Assembly: GCA_963556255.1 (NCBI GenBank)
Contig: OY744609.1
Location: forward strand, 13,182,790 to 13,246,789
Direction of reading: 5' to 3'
Source of the DNA: Allolobophora icterica
Taxonomy: Eukaryota > Annelida > Clitellata > Crassiclitellata > Lumbricidae
DNA: 64,000 nt
Numbering within the stretch: the first letter of the stretch is position 1; each line of letters starts with the position of its first letter. Under the pieces are notes generated by a model. The model saw only the letters and a program-made list of their open reading frames with translations. It had not been told where the DNA came from and ran no database searches. Positions 34,220-47,235 of this stretch are shown here, one piece after another. The translations under genes were made by a program, and so were the position numbers.

Positions 34220-35415
34220 AGTTGTGCTAGAGTGATTTAGCATTATTTGACTCTGCTCGAGTCTCTGACAAAGAGAAGACATTTCCGTGATGTAGCCTAT
34301 CTATAGGACCCACACAACTAGGACCCCCACAGTTGTGGGGGTCCTATAAATGCATGCACTAATGATTTTTTTATTCGAGTCTGACTTGCAAAACTGTTAG
34401 CGTTGAAATCAGCTGCTTTCTAATTTCGCTGACATCAATTTGCAAAAATACGGATAAAGTGTTCACCCCCCCGCCCATGCCATCTTTTCCTACAATTCCA
34501 ACACTATCCCTCCGATCTTCATCCAACAGATCTGAACACTTCACTCCGAGCTATCTAACTTTTCGAGATCTCCAGTTCGCAATCTCGTAGGCCTATGTAT
34601 AATCTTCGACAAAAGCCTTACTTACCTTTGCCGGCGATATCAATCAGCTATCTCGCACCTGCTACATAGGCCTACATGATCCGTGACCTTCGTCGACTGC
34701 GCCCAGTAGGGCCTACTTGTTTATAAACCGCTTGCACGATACAGTCACCTCAGTTGTTCACTTTAAACTTCAGTACTGCTATTCCCGTTTCTACAGCAGC
34801 GATCGTCTCACATACAATTATCGACTAAAAACAATCCAGAACGCTGTTGCTAGTTAAATCATCAAAACTCTAAAATATCATCACGTGACCTCACTTAATT
34901 ATCAAATCACTTCATTAGCTAAAAGTCCCTCAGTGCATCCATTACAAAATTGTAGGGTAGGCCTATATCTTACGTGCAATTTAATGTCATTCACACATCT
35001 TAGTCCTCTAACATTGTCCAGATATAGGGTCTAGTCACCTTCTAACCACTCGGATATAGCCTACTCGATGTTCCTCAACGTAGGCCCCTATACCTTTCTT
35101 TATCTCGGCCTCTGTAGTCTTCTCCTCCCTGAAATTCTGCAACAGGTTCTTAATTAAGCCTAATCTAGGCTGCCTATACATGAATATAATTATACATGTT
35201 TGCAATACCAAAAATCGCGACAATGTGGAATATTTATAGTTATTAAAATTCTACGCGTTGCGTCTCAATTCTATATTGTTACTTTGAAATAAACTTCTTT
35301 TATATAATTCATCAAACGTGTTCTATATAATTTCTAAATTTCAAAGGGGCAAAATTTCCGAAGGGCGAAATATGGGGAGAAAATTTTTCTGGGCAAATTA
35401 TGGGACTTACTGTCC
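34220..35415. other. Gene-free stretch
   Basis: No coding features were recognised. AGGACCCCCACAGTTGTGGGGGTCCT at 34320-34345 is a short inverted repeat. The segment 35330-35400 (GGGGCAAAATTTCCGAAGGG) resembles 28930-29020. Small open frames here have no recognisable domain. Confidence 0.35.
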
Positions 35416-35420
35416 GTAAC

Positions 35421-35574
35421 CAGGAACGTAGCCAGACAAATTCAAGAGGAGGGAACTGGGGTTTGGGGAGGGGGTACTTGTGGGGGTGGGGGTATAGCCC
35501 ACGGAAAATGTTTGAAATCCAAAAAGCAAGAGGAGGCAACTGCCTCCTTTTGCCTCATGATGGCTACGCCTATG
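35421..35574. mobile_element. hAT-type MITE, 154 bp
   Basis: The ends are CAGGAACGTAGCCAGAC and, inverted, CATAGGCGTAGCCATCA. The flanks are TCCGTAAC (35413-35420) and TCCGTATC (35575-35582), an 8-bp duplication with one change. AGGAGG-rich sequence lies inside both ends. Confidence 0.75.
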
Positions 35575-35725
35575 TCCGTATCCTCTTACAACAACTACTA
35601 TTACAGCTACTACTACCACCACTACTACTATTGCTGCTGTTTTATTAGTAGGCCCTATACATAAAGGTAAGTCCTGCAGCATTCTGTGTAACAGATCTAT
35701 ACGGCGTTTCAACTACACAAGCATG

Positions 35726-35981
35726 CAGTGCCAGATTTAGTAGTCTTCCGCCTATAGCCCACACTGAATGCCGCCCCTTGCCCAAACTCAATATATAAAT
35801 GAAATTACAATCATTGATATGCTACCGTTATAATGCCGCAATAAATATTATGACTCATTTAAGAAATGGCGGCATAATATTACTCATTTTAAAAAATTGA
35901 AGGGCGGCATGTATGCCGCCCCCAAAATATTCCCGCCCTATAGGCCTGGACCTATAGGGCCTATTGGTAAATCCGGCTCTG
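35726..35981. mobile_element. hAT-type MITE, 256 bp
   Basis: The ends are CAGTGCCAGATTTAG and, inverted, CAGAGCCGGATTTACC, with a perfect 8-bp duplication CAAGCATG at 35718-35725 and 35982-35989. The interior repeats GCCGCCC and TGGCGGCAT motifs. Confidence 0.93.
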
Positions 35982-36076
35982 CAAGCATGGACGTTATTGT
36001 AAGGCGTCGTCAGCCAATCGTAACGTTGCTTTAACGGTAGGCCGTACTTCCTTTTTCAGAAATCCCGCTGACTGCA

Positions 36077-36802
36077 TGTCGCGTGAGGAGATCGACGACA
36101 ACGACGAGATGGCATCATCATTATGATGTAAGCGTCGTGGCCGGTCGAGATAGGATGATGACGGACGAAAGCCAGTCTCCACTTGGGCAACAATGAAGGC
36201 AGCGAGGCCGAGGTGTAATCGGACACCACACAGCCAAGGTGTAATAGGACACCTCGCGGCTATGGTGTAATCAGACACCGCCCGCGCTGCAGGCGAGCGA
36301 CGACCCGCGTCGCGAGGAGCAATCTGACACTAATTGACGATAGCTTGACGTGGGGAGGGGGCTGACCGATGCACGCTGAAGTTCCTACTTAACGGAAGGA
36401 AAAGGAGAACACGGGACTTGTACTACTGACGAACGCGACGTGTGAACATCGGTCGAGCGATCAACATCGGGAGGAACGACCAGCGGCGGCGGCAGAGTAT
36501 AGTCCGTCAGATTCAGAGACTGACGCGAAAGAACGATCTGTAGTTAGGCTGTACGAAGCAACATTTGAGATAGTCCGATTTAATATCTAAACGCTTTAAT
36601 ACTACGTGGAAGTTCCCGTAGAGTTAGTGTATATATATTTGTTTCTTTAATTAAATTCATTTATTAATTAAACAAAGTTCGTCGTAAATCTTCTATAGAA
36701 AAGTTAGGCACGATAGATAAAAGTGCAAGTAAAAGAACAAGCAATCGAGGGTCGACATCAACACACGGCAAACACACGACAGGGAAACCTCCGATTGCGA
36801 CA
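36077..36802 (+). repeat. 5' LTR of element 1
   Basis: Begins TGTCGC and ends GCGACA. A primer-binding site TGGCGCAGTCGACAGG starts two bases after its end (36804), complementary to a tRNA 3' end. GTATATATATTTG near 36630 is a possible TATA-like site. Confidence 0.95.
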
Positions 36803-37104
36803 TTGGCGCAGTCGACAGGATTTTCAACTGAAGACGTCACGACGAAGAGCGGAACCGGAAACGGAACAGAGGAATCTCAACAGATCGGGACCAGCGGCGA
36901 ATACAACCCTTCGCAACTGGAGAAATCGAGTGCCGGACTCCGGAGACGAAGGACTCGAAGGAACCGACAGCAACAGGCAAGGACGAGGAACAAGAGCGCC
37001 GACGGACGACCGACCATCGCTAGCAACGACGGACGGGAGTGGCAACGGAGGACAGCGGATCAGCCAAGATACCAAAAGACGGAACACGCTCGACGTATCA
37101 GAGG

Positions 37105-37311
37105 GTAAGTCCTTACTGGTAGTCGTGGTAATCTGTGAGGTTGCGGTTGAGGTCTGGATGAGGATTGGTGTGCGAATAGCCGAGGCTTTTGCGTAGCTCC
37201 TTTTGCTCAGTTCTGTTCTTGTTGTATTTGTGGTAGAATTTTAGGACATTGTTTTCTTTGATTTCTGACCAGCGGTGACTCTCCTCTAACTTACTTATCT
37301 TTTTCTATTAG
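37105..37311 (+). other. Candidate intron in the retroelement leader (element 1)
   Basis: AGAGG/GTAAGT (donor) and CTTTTTCTATTAG/T (acceptor with a pyrimidine tract) bracket 207 bp just upstream of the gag start at 37330. The same signals are kept in element 2 at 48991-49197. Splicing is inferred. Confidence 0.4.
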
Positions 37312-37329
37312 TGAGCGGACTGTTGGAAG

Positions 37330-38937
37330 ATGGATAAGTTGTCGGTAGAGAAAAGAGTGAGGGTGCAGAACACGCCCCATCACAGACTAGTCGCATATCT
37401 GAGAAAGATGGGACTAGGAGAGAAGGAATTGAATTCCATGAATATGAACCAGCTCCGAGAGGCTATCGCCGAAATAATTGTTTCTGGACGGGAGGCCCCG
37501 CCAGAAGTAAGTGAGGAAGTAAACATAGGTAGCCTAGAGACCAGTATTCGCTCGACAAGGCTGAGGCAGCTAGTCGGGCTCGAACAATTAAAATACGAGA
37601 GAAGGGAAGCTGAGAGTGTGGAGAGGAGAAAAGAAAAGGAGGAGGAAAGGCAGAGAAGGATCGAAGAAGAGAGAGAGAGGAGACTAGAAGAGGAAGAAGA
37701 AAGGCAGAGAAGTGAAGAGAAAGAGGAAGCGGAGGAACTGAGGAAAGAAGAAGGAGAGGAAGCGGAGCGGAGACTCAGGCTGCTTGAGGAGAGAGCGGAG
37801 AGGAGAGAGGAAGAGAAGGAGGAAAGGCAGAGAAGGATCGAAGAAGAGAGAGAGAGGAGACGACAAGAGAAAGAAGAGAGACTGAGGCTCCTTGGGGAGA
37901 CGCAGACTGAGAAGCTCAGGATAATTGGGGAGGAGAGCAGGCTGCTTAGGGAGATGCAGGATGAGAGACTATGGATTCTTGAGGAGAAACGGAGGAGAGA
38001 AGAAAAAGAGGAAACAGAGAGACTCAGAATGCTAGAGGAAAAGCAGGCTGAGAAGCTCAGGCTTCAGGAGGAGAAGCAGAGGAGAGAAGGGAAAGAGGAA
38101 GCAGAAAAATTAAGACTTCAGGAGGAGAAGCGGAGGAGAGAAGAAAAGGAGGAGGCAGAGAAGAGAGAGAAGGAAGTCCGAGAGGAAAGGGACGCAGAGA
38201 GGAGACTCAGAGACGAAAGGGACTATAACTTAAGGCATTCGGTCGTAGGACGAATGGAAACGTATAGCGAAAGCTTGCGAGGACTCTTATCGAGGTTCCC
38301 AAGCGACCATGCTCAAATCTCTGGTTTATTCGTGCATGATGAAAAGTTATTCGACTCTTGCGTTGTCCCAGACGACCTTCGAAGCAGATTTCTCTTGACC
38401 TGTCTAGATAATCATGCCAGAACAGTGACAGCCAGAATTCTCATTGACTGGACCCAGAAATCGGTGCCTGTTAAGATACCCGGGCGAGCTGATCACCAAA
38501 AGGCGCTAGATAATCTTACGCACGATTTGAATAACGCTGTATGTTTGCAGACAATTGACTACGGCAGAGAGTTTGGTCTATCGACTGACGCTTCAGACAA
38601 AGCAGTCGATTGCTGCGTATACCAAATTCAAGACGATGGTACAGAACGGCCAATATGTTGCGCCAGTTCTAAATTAGATGCTACGCAAGCGCGTTGGGCC
38701 ACTGTGGAACGCGAAGCGTACGCTGTAATCTTTGCGTTGAAGAAGTTTAGGAATTTGATTTTTATGTCAAGGACCACCCTCTATTCTGATCACACCCCCT
38801 TGACTTTCCTAACTGCTTCTACGCCCACAAGGGCTAAACTTGCGAGAGGGGCTCTGGCCCTCCAGGACTTCGGTATTTCCTTTGAATATCGACCTGGGGC
38901 GCTGAATATTCCCGCTGATCTTTTGTCCAGACTATGA
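37330..38937 (+). CDS. Gag-RNase H fusion frame of element 1
   Basis: This 535-codon frame starts MDKLSVEKRVR, like the element 2 frame. Residues about 85-310 are a very long Glu/Arg/Lys-rich coiled coil, 84 codons longer than in element 2. Residues to about 366 are Gag. At codon 366 the frame jumps from Gag directly into the connection just before RNase H. RNase H carries STDASDKAVDCC, VEREAYAVIFALKKF and YSDHTPLTFL, the D-E-D catalytic pattern of the family. Protease, integrase and reverse transcriptase are missing. Because the jump keeps frame, a fusion protein could be made. Whether it is functional is unknown. Confidence 0.9.
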   Translation: MDKLSVEKRVRVQNTPHHRLVAYLRKMGLGEKELNSMNMNQLREAIAEIIVSGREAPPEVSEEVNIGSLETSIRSTRLRQLVGLEQLKYERREAESVERRKEKEEERQRRIEEERERRLEEEEERQRSEEKEEAEELRKEEGEEAERRLRLLEERAERREEEKEERQRRIEEERERRRQEKEERLRLLGETQTEKLRIIGEESRLLREMQDERLWILEEKRRREEKEETERLRMLEEKQAEKLRLQEEKQRREGKEEAEKLRLQEEKRRREEKEEAEKREKEVREERDAERRLRDERDYNLRHSVVGRMETYSESLRGLLSRFPSDHAQISGLFVHDEKLFDSCVVPDDLRSRFLLTCLDNHARTVTARILIDWTQKSVPVKIPGRADHQKALDNLTHDLNNAVCLQTIDYGREFGLSTDASDKAVDCCVYQIQDDGTERPICCASSKLDATQARWATVEREAYAVIFALKKFRNLIFMSRTTLYSDHTPLTFLTASTPTRAKLARGALALQDFGISFEYRPGALNIPADLLSRL

Positions 38938-39127
38938 TTGAGGAAGAAGGCGGACTACCATGTAAGACACCGCGACAACTGTAAATATATTTCTAACTGT
39001 GCTGATATTTTGTATTTTCATGGGAACGACGAGGACATGGTCTGGAGGAAATCGATGGAGGGAACGACATCATTCTCAGCCGGGAGGCGAACCAATGACT
39101 GGCTTTGTCCTCCCCCGGGAAGGGAGG

Positions 39128-39853
39128 TGTCGCGTGAGGAGATCGACGACAACGACGAGATGGCATCATCATTATGATGTAAGCGTCGTTGCCGGTCGAG
39201 ATAGGATGATGACGGACGAAAGCCAGTCTCCACTGGGTCAACAATGAAGGCAGCGAGGCCGAGGTGTAATCGGACACCACACAGCCAAGGTGTAATAGGA
39301 CACCTCGCGGCTATGGTGTAATCAGACACCGCCCGCGCTGCAGGCGAGCGACGACCCGCGTCGCGAGGAGCAATCTGACACTAATTGACGATAGCTTGAC
39401 GTGGGGAGGGGGCTGACCGATGCACGCTGAAGTTCCTACTTAACGGAAGGAAAAGGAGAACACGGGACTTGTACTACTGACGAACGCGACGTGTGAACAT
39501 CGGTCGAGCGATCAACATCGGGAGGAACGACCAGCGGCGGCGGCAGAGTATAGTCCGTCAGATTCAGAGACTGACGCGAAAGAACGATCTGTAGTTAGGC
39601 TGTACGAAGCAACATTTGAGATAGTCCGATTTAATATCTAAACGCTTTAATACTACGTGGAAGTTCCCGTAGAGTTAGTGTATATATATTTGTTTCTTTA
39701 ATTAAATTCATTTATTAATTAAACAAAGTTCGTCGTGAATCTTCTATAGAAAAGTTAGGCACGATAAATAAAAGTGCAAGTAAAAGAACAAGCAATCGAG
39801 GGTCGACATCAACACACGGCAAACACACGACAGGGCGACCTCCGATTGCGACA
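39128..39853 (+). repeat. 3' LTR of element 1
   Basis: Preceded by the polypurine tract GGGAAGGGAGG. It matches the 5' LTR closely except in the last 20 bases, where GGGCGACC replaces GGGAAACC. Confidence 0.95.
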
Positions 39854-39859
39854 CTGCAT

Positions 39860-40460
39860 TTGACCATTTAATTATAATTATTGTCGCTAGTGCTGTTGCA
39901 CGATTTGGCCTAATAATTGTAATAACCGCGATAATAATAGTAACAATTGTACTAATGGTAATAACTGTAGCTATGCAAAGGCTATCGAGTTCCTCAATTA
40001 TGCGCATACTTAATTGTCATCGTTAGATGGCCATCATACATACTTACACACATACATACATATATACACCCATGCATACATATACACATACATGCATAAA
40101 TACACACACATACATACATACATACACACATACATCCATGCATATATATATAGGCCTACACATATGTGCATAAATTATACACACAAACATGCATGCATGT
40201 ACGAGATGTTTCGGCTAGGCAGACCTGTTCGTAGACCCACATCGATCCATTGGGACCGAATATCGCAAACCACATTTATTAGGGCCTACATGTACATAAT
40301 AAAAATGTGCTGCACCTTCGTCTATCTAACCGACCAAGACAAGTTTTGAAATGTTTGTAAATCAAGGGACTGAATATCGAAAACGATATGACGTACTGAA
40401 AACTATTAATTTCATTTTCTACAATCGGGAAGCTGAAACATATTGTAACCGAATAGAAGC
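39860..40460. other. Intergenic with (ACAT)n-type microsatellite
   Basis: ATT and TAATAA-rich sequence at 39870-40010, then an imperfect CATACATACA tract at about 40035-40200. No gene. Confidence 0.5.
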
Positions 40461-40463
40461 AGA

Positions 40464-40607
40464 CAGGGTGAGAATTGTCGGGGGTTGGGGGGGTTCAACC
40501 CCCCTAGTCTTTCTTAGGACCCCATAGTAAAGTCTTCATTGTACACCCCAGCTCCACATGAATCAAGGTCTAACCCCCCCAGTCTTTTTTCTACAATTCT
40601 CATACTG
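40464..40607. mobile_element. hAT-type MITE, 144 bp
   Basis: The ends are CAGGGTGAGAATTGTCGGG and, inverted, CAGTATGAGAATTGTAG, with a perfect 8-bp duplication GAAGCAGA at 40456-40463 and 40608-40615. GTTCAACCCCCCTAG and TCTAACCCCCCCAG are internal repeats. Confidence 0.93.
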
Positions 40608-40828
40608 GAAGCAGAATCAAGCGACGATCAACAGGCTCGCCAATAATACAAAATAGGCAGTTTGTCTACTTTCCGAACACTCTAGCAGCCTAGCTAACCA
40701 GTTCCCGTGTCTGTGAAATTTCAAACAGACCAGAGTTATGAAATGGAATATTTCATGATGCATATGGGCTATAATACCTGCCGATATTATGTGATTTAAT
40801 TGAGGACCATTAACGTAACCTCAATGTC

Positions 40829-40938
<110 letters not shown>

Positions 40939-40939
40939 C

Positions 40940-41920
40940 AGTAAATAAACAAAAGTCGTTAAAATTTTGCCTCAAGTGATCATTTTGTCATGTAGGCCTA
41001 ATGCATCAAATGAACGCGTCGCGCGGTTTATGCTTGCTTTCTATCGTTACTGCTTTACTTGTTATTATCAATAATAGAAGTAACAGTAATGGGAATCGAA
41101 GTATAAATAGCACTATTTTGTACACAGTAAAAATAGATGAAAACTGAAAAAAGCTGTTTTACTTTTACAACTGAAAAAGCCCAACGTGATGACATTGATG
41201 GGCTTTTCACTCTGGGGAATCCATTGAATCGGTCGACGAATAACCAGCTGTATTTGCGGATGAAGAGTGTAGTCAATTCACCCTGTTTGTGATGGGTAGG
41301 CCTACTCTGAATTACAGGCCAAACCTTAAACAAATACGTAGACATGTCTTCACGCAGGTAAAACAAAGCAAATACGTTAATGCCTCTGAAGAGCAAACTC
41401 TGTCGTTGAGGGCTCATCGGGGTACTGCAGCGAATCTCACACAAGTTTTGGCTCTGTGACGTCGAGGCAGGGGCATGCTCACACAACTCCTCTGGAAACA
41501 TTAATACTATTTATAAAATAATACAGCGTTAGGGCATATATATACTCTGATATCACATATGATGTATAATTGCATCCACATTAGATCTGTGGGCTACTTG
41601 GCTGAGGTAGGCTCATACAACTTTTAGACACTTACGGGGCCACTGGATTCGACCACACTGATAAGTGGTTTCAAATAAAATGCTGACTAAGTCTATATTT
41701 GCTGCTGATAAGTTAAAACAACCATGTTATTGCACAACTGTACCACATTCACGACACTTAGATCTACATTGGCCTGCATATTTTTAAAGCTGGTCTTGTC
41801 TAAGTATATAACTAAGAACCAACCATTATGCCCTAAGTATTCTGAAAGCAGCTCATGTGGGACTTAAGCACTTCAACCGTAACGGAAAAGCTTCGAACGC
41901 CACAGTAAACAAACGCTGAG
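40940..41920. other. Gene-free stretch
   Basis: A 148-codon minus-strand frame (41055-41501) is open but shows no recognisable domain, splice context or codon pattern. No other feature was seen. Confidence 0.35.
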
Positions 41921-41921
41921 C

Positions 41922-41952
<31 letters not shown>

Positions 41953-41962
41953 CAGCAGCAGC

Positions 41963-42030
<68 letters not shown>

Positions 42031-42216
42031 CAACAGCAGCAACAGTAGTAGCAGTAGCAGTAGCAGTAGCAGTAGCAGTAGCAGTAGCAGTAGCAGTAGC
42101 AGTAGCAGTAACAGTAACAGTAGCAGTAGCAGTAGCAGTAGCAGTAGCAGTAGCAGTAGCAGTAGCAGTAGCAGTAGCAGTAGCAGTAGCAGTAGCAGTA
42201 GTAGTAGTAGTAGTAG
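41922..42216. repeat. (GTA)n and (GCAGTA)n compound microsatellite
   Basis: A GTA run passes into a hexamer GCAGTA array (about 42045-42200) with a few AACAGT variants. It yields a poly-Leu frame on the minus strand that is not a gene. Confidence 0.97.
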
Positions 42217-42245
42217 TTTCAGTTTAACGACTCTGTGCGATAACA

Positions 42246-42328
42246 AAGATAATTAGCGTTGCCCTCCTCCTTTATCCAGGCTTGGAACTAGTGCCTGGAT
42301 AAAGGAGGAGGGCGACGCTAATGATCTT
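42246..42328. repeat. Long hairpin, 36-bp arms
   Basis: Arms 42246-42281 and 42293-42328 are reverse complements with two mismatches; the inner 21 bases (GCCCTCCTCCTTTATCCAGG and one C) are perfect. The loop is TTGGAACTAGT. Confidence 0.95.
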
Positions 42329-42554
42329 CGAGCGTCGTGTCTGTATCTGTTTCAATAGCTTCATTCTTCTGCACGCGTCATGGAAGACACGCATTCACGC
42401 GTCAGAACTTACGAAAGCCATTGCGCATGAACGCATATCAGCTATCGACACCGAGAAAATATTATGATTAGCTTCATGAAAGAGTAAAACAACAAACGAC
42501 GTCCCCAAGTAAAGGAATGCTCTCAAACCTGGCTAATAAAAGACATCTAGCTTA

Positions 42555-42965
42555 AAAACTGGAGAAAGTGCAAAGAAGGGCTACAAAAATGATTTGGGAG
42601 GAAAGGTTGAGGAAGTGTGGACTAACAACGTTGGAGAGAAGGAGGAGCAGAGGAGATCTAATTGAAGCTTATAAGATTATCACTGGAAAGGAAGCACTGC
42701 AGTGGGAGAGGTTCTTTGAATTAGCACCAAACAAGGCAACTCGGGGGCACAGATATAAATTATTTAAGAAGCCAAAAGGAACTTTAGGGCAGACATTTTT
42801 CAGTGCAAGAGTTGTAGACTTGTGGAATGGTTTGGATGATAGTACTGCCTCAGTAGACACAATAACAGCTTTTAAGAAGAAGCTAAGGAAATTGGGCTAT
42901 TAAGCGTTCGAGATTAATTTGCAGTGGTTCTGACACAGACTACACGTCTTCACGTCTTCTGCACC
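42555..42965 (+). pseudogene. LINE (CR1/L2-like) reverse-transcriptase C-terminus and 3' end, copy A
   Basis: The frame begins MQRRATKMIW and continues GLTTLERRRSRGDLIEAYKI, FFELAPNKATRGHRYKL and FSARVVDLWNGLDD to stop at 42903. This is the classic post-thumb segment of CR1/L2-type reverse transcriptases. The 3' untranslated end (TGGTTCTGACACAGACTACA, CGTCTTC) is shared with copies at 46640 and 58176. It is 5' truncated. Confidence 0.85.
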
Positions 42966-43270
42966 ACTAAAAACCCTTGTTATATTATATTATATATTAT
43001 TACTATAATATGATAATGATGGTAAACTATTAATTACTAGTGTAATGCTATGCACAGGGCACCAGCTTATACGCCGCGTGGAAAGTGGAACAGAAGGTTT
43101 AATAACAATCTTGTTCAGTATGTCGATCACATAGTTACTTTTTTCTCAGTCTCTATGTGATCTAATTGGCGCACATTCAATAACACAAGATAACGCATGA
43201 TACAAGTGGGATAGCTACATGTCGCTTGCAATATATGTCAAAATACTACAGGCATACTAATAATTATAAG
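42966..43270. other. AT-rich spacer before the GAT tract
   Basis: A TTATATTATATTATAT tract at about 42978 may be the tail of LINE copy A. Nothing else is recognised. Confidence 0.4.
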
Positions 43271-43272
43271 CT

Positions 43273-44734
<1,462 letters not shown>

Positions 44735-44736
44735 AG

Positions 44737-44855
<119 letters not shown>

Positions 44856-44859
44856 TTAA

Positions 44860-45890
44860 ACTGAAGCGACGGCCTGGCCTTTATCACGGCGCTTGGAAGG
44901 AGCTTGAGCACCATCTCCGGTGATGCACGAGAAACATCATACCTCTTCCAGCGCCTGACGTTGACAATCCAACGTTTCAATGCAGAAGCTTTCCGCGGCA
45001 CTTTCCCTCTCTCGAATCCTGAGGAATAGAGGCCGTTCCAGATGATTTACTTATTTTAATTAATATTTAAGTCCCCAAGGGATCATATGTACCTTGGGGC
45101 ATAAAAAATAATAATAATAATAATGATAATAATAATGATAAAAATAATAAATAACAATGAGGGTGCTGATGATGGTGATCACACTGACGATAATGTTCAG
45201 TAATTGTTTTTAATCTCGAGGGCTTCCTCAGATAAAGTAATAATGGGCAATGGGCATGAAAAGTGAGGTGTAGGGTAACCTCCAGTCTAAAAAGTGGGAG
45301 GTGCGGCTACCCCTCGCAGCCCCGTAAATAACGCCTGCATATATACCGTTACATACCGCTGCACCACCGCGTCCTGTCATATCTACCAGCATTTCAGTAG
45401 GCACTAGATGGGACCCATATGGGAATTAACAGGCTCCCATCTGGGATTGTGGGTAATATATGGGCTCCACTTGGGGATGTTGGCAGGGATGTACACTTCC
45501 TGAAAGACCACGAGGGCCTACTACTCGTGGTTGAACCGACAACAGGAAATTAACTAAATGATCCGCAATTATCTTTCCGTGGTCGAAGTCTGGTTTTTAT
45601 TTGCGTTTGAGTGAAACTGACAGCATAAAAATTCGACCTACTGCTATAAGAAAAGAAAAGTTACAGGCCTACACTATTTACACAGCAATCGAACACGCAG
45701 AATGGCCCTACGCTTGGGGTAATCAGCCACCTAGCGAGTGCACAACAAGAAGAGATGTTTAGACCTCTTGACTTACTCATGAGAGGTTTCCTTGGTTTGA
45801 AATGAGCGACAGCATTTCATTAACTTCGGCAGTTAAGATCAAGCGGTTACATCGCTGTCATGTTTTCATCATGCATGTAAGAATGTATGC
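44860..45890. other. Gene-free stretch with MITE and CATATGGG repeat remnants
   Basis: The segment about 45250-45340 is, inverted, a partial copy of the 17646 MITE (GTTATTTACGGGG, CACCTCCCACTTTTTAGAC). At 45405-45490, TGGGACCCATATGGG and TGGGCTCCACTTGGGG repeat and resemble 32610-32690. No gene. Confidence 0.5.
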
Positions 45891-45894
45891 TTGT

Positions 45895-46270
45895 AAGAAT
45901 CTATGTATCTATGTAGGTATGTATGTATGAATGTATCATGTATGCATATATGTAAAAATGTATGTAGGCCTATGAATATATGCATGCACGTATATAGAAA
46001 TATATATATGAATGTATGCAATATGCATGCATGCATGTATGCATGCAATATGCATTATGTATATTTCTATGTATGTATGCGTTTATGTATGCTGGTATTT
46101 GTGGATGTATGTATGTATGTATGTATGTATGTATGTATGCATGTATGTATGTATGTATGTATGTATGTATGTATTATGTCGTATGTATGTCGTATGTATG
46201 TAAGAATACATACTTGTGTATGTATGTAAATACGTATGTGCTAACGTACGTACAATGTAGGCCTATGTAT
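45895..46270. repeat. (ATGT)n microsatellite
   Basis: Imperfect GTATGTATGTAT tract, perfect in the middle (about 46105-46175). Confidence 0.95.
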
Positions 46271-46639
46271 GTGTATAATTATGTATACGTATGTTTCTGA
46301 ACACTTTAATCTCACGGAAGCGTTGATGCGCAGCTATCTGTCATTATCTTAACAGGTGCATCAAGATATATACTGATAATATCTCTTAAGATATTTGAGG
46401 CGGTAAGTTCTAAGTTCTATTGGAGGACTGGTTGATAAGGATTACCCAAAGCAAGAGTTAGAACGATGCGTTCGAAGCGCTGTAATGTAAATCTCCGAAA
46501 TTTCTCAGCGCCACACAAATGCCACGTCAGGGACACCAGCCTAACATCGGCGCTATATCAAATCAAGTCCACAATAGCCATGTCCGCATTGTCCGTTCCG
46601 GTACCAGGTCTGAGTCCGGAGGGGTCAAGCCGAGGAGAC

Positions 46640-47177
46640 AGGACAATAGTCACAAGAGACAAGGTTACAATACTGAGGTTGTACAAATCGCTGGTTAGGC
46701 CACAGTTGGAATACTGTATCCAGGTATAGGCCTACCTGAAGCAGGACATAGAAAAACTGGAGAACGTGCAAAGAAGAGCTACAAAAAATGATCTGGGGCT
46801 ACAAGGATTTCAGTTATGAAGAAAGGTTGAAAAGGTGTGGACTAACAACATTGGAGAGAAGGAGGAGCAGACGAGATCTAACCAAAGCTGAAAAGATGAA
46901 TTATCACTAGAAAGGAAGCACTGCAGTGGGAGAGGTTCTTTGAATTTTGCACCAAACAAGGCAACACGGGGGCACAGGTATAAATTATTTAAGTGGCCGA
47001 AAGGAACATTAGGGCAGAAAATCTTCAGTGCAAGAGTTGTACACCTGTGGAATGGTTTGGATGATAGTACTGTCTCAGTGGACATTTTATCGCAGCTTTA
47101 AGAAGAAGCTAAAAGAAAATTGGGCTATTACGCGTTCGAGGTTAATTTGTAGTGGTTCTAACACAGACTACACGTCT
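46640..47177 (+). pseudogene. LINE (CR1/L2-like) reverse-transcriptase C-terminus, copy B
   Basis: The frame reads LRLYKSLVRPQLEYCIQV near 46670, then after frameshifts LENVQRRATK, APNKATRGHRYKLFKWPKG and FSARVVHLWNGLDDSTVS. It is colinear with copy A at 42555 and extends further upstream. Several frameshifts make it non-functional. Confidence 0.85.
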
Positions 47178-47230
47178 TCTGTTATGTTATGTTATGTTAT
47201 GTTATGTTATGTTATGTTATGTTATGTTAT
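47178..47230 (+). repeat. (TTATG)n tail of LINE copy B
   Basis: About ten perfect TTATG units directly follow the LINE 3' end, as expected for a LINE that ends in a short tandem repeat. Confidence 0.85.
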
Positions 47231-47235
47231 GGCGC

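Larger units (their letters stand above)
36077..39853 (+). mobile_element. Gmr1-like Ty3/gypsy LTR retrotransposon, internally deleted (element 1)
   Basis: Two 726-bp LTRs differ at only about six positions and are flanked by the 5-bp duplication CTGCA (36072-36076 and 39854-39858). The element is 3777 bp, against 5884 bp for element 2 at 47961. The internal region keeps the leader, a Gag N-terminal half fused in frame to RNase H, and the polypurine tract. Protease, integrase and reverse transcriptase are absent, so it can move only with help from another copy. Confidence 0.95.

Noticed and set aside
36803..37196. Open frames in the retroelement leader that overlap the end of the 5' LTR
   Set aside because: The longest begins with TTG rather than ATG, and the matching frame in element 2 is cut by a stop, so it is probably untranslated leader.
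41055..41501. 148-codon minus-strand frame
   Set aside because: No domain, splice signals or codon pattern supports it, and it lies between microsatellites.
41833..42246. Poly-Leu frame of 137 codons that could look like a membrane segment
   Set aside because: It is the minus-strand reading of the GTA/GCAGTA microsatellite.
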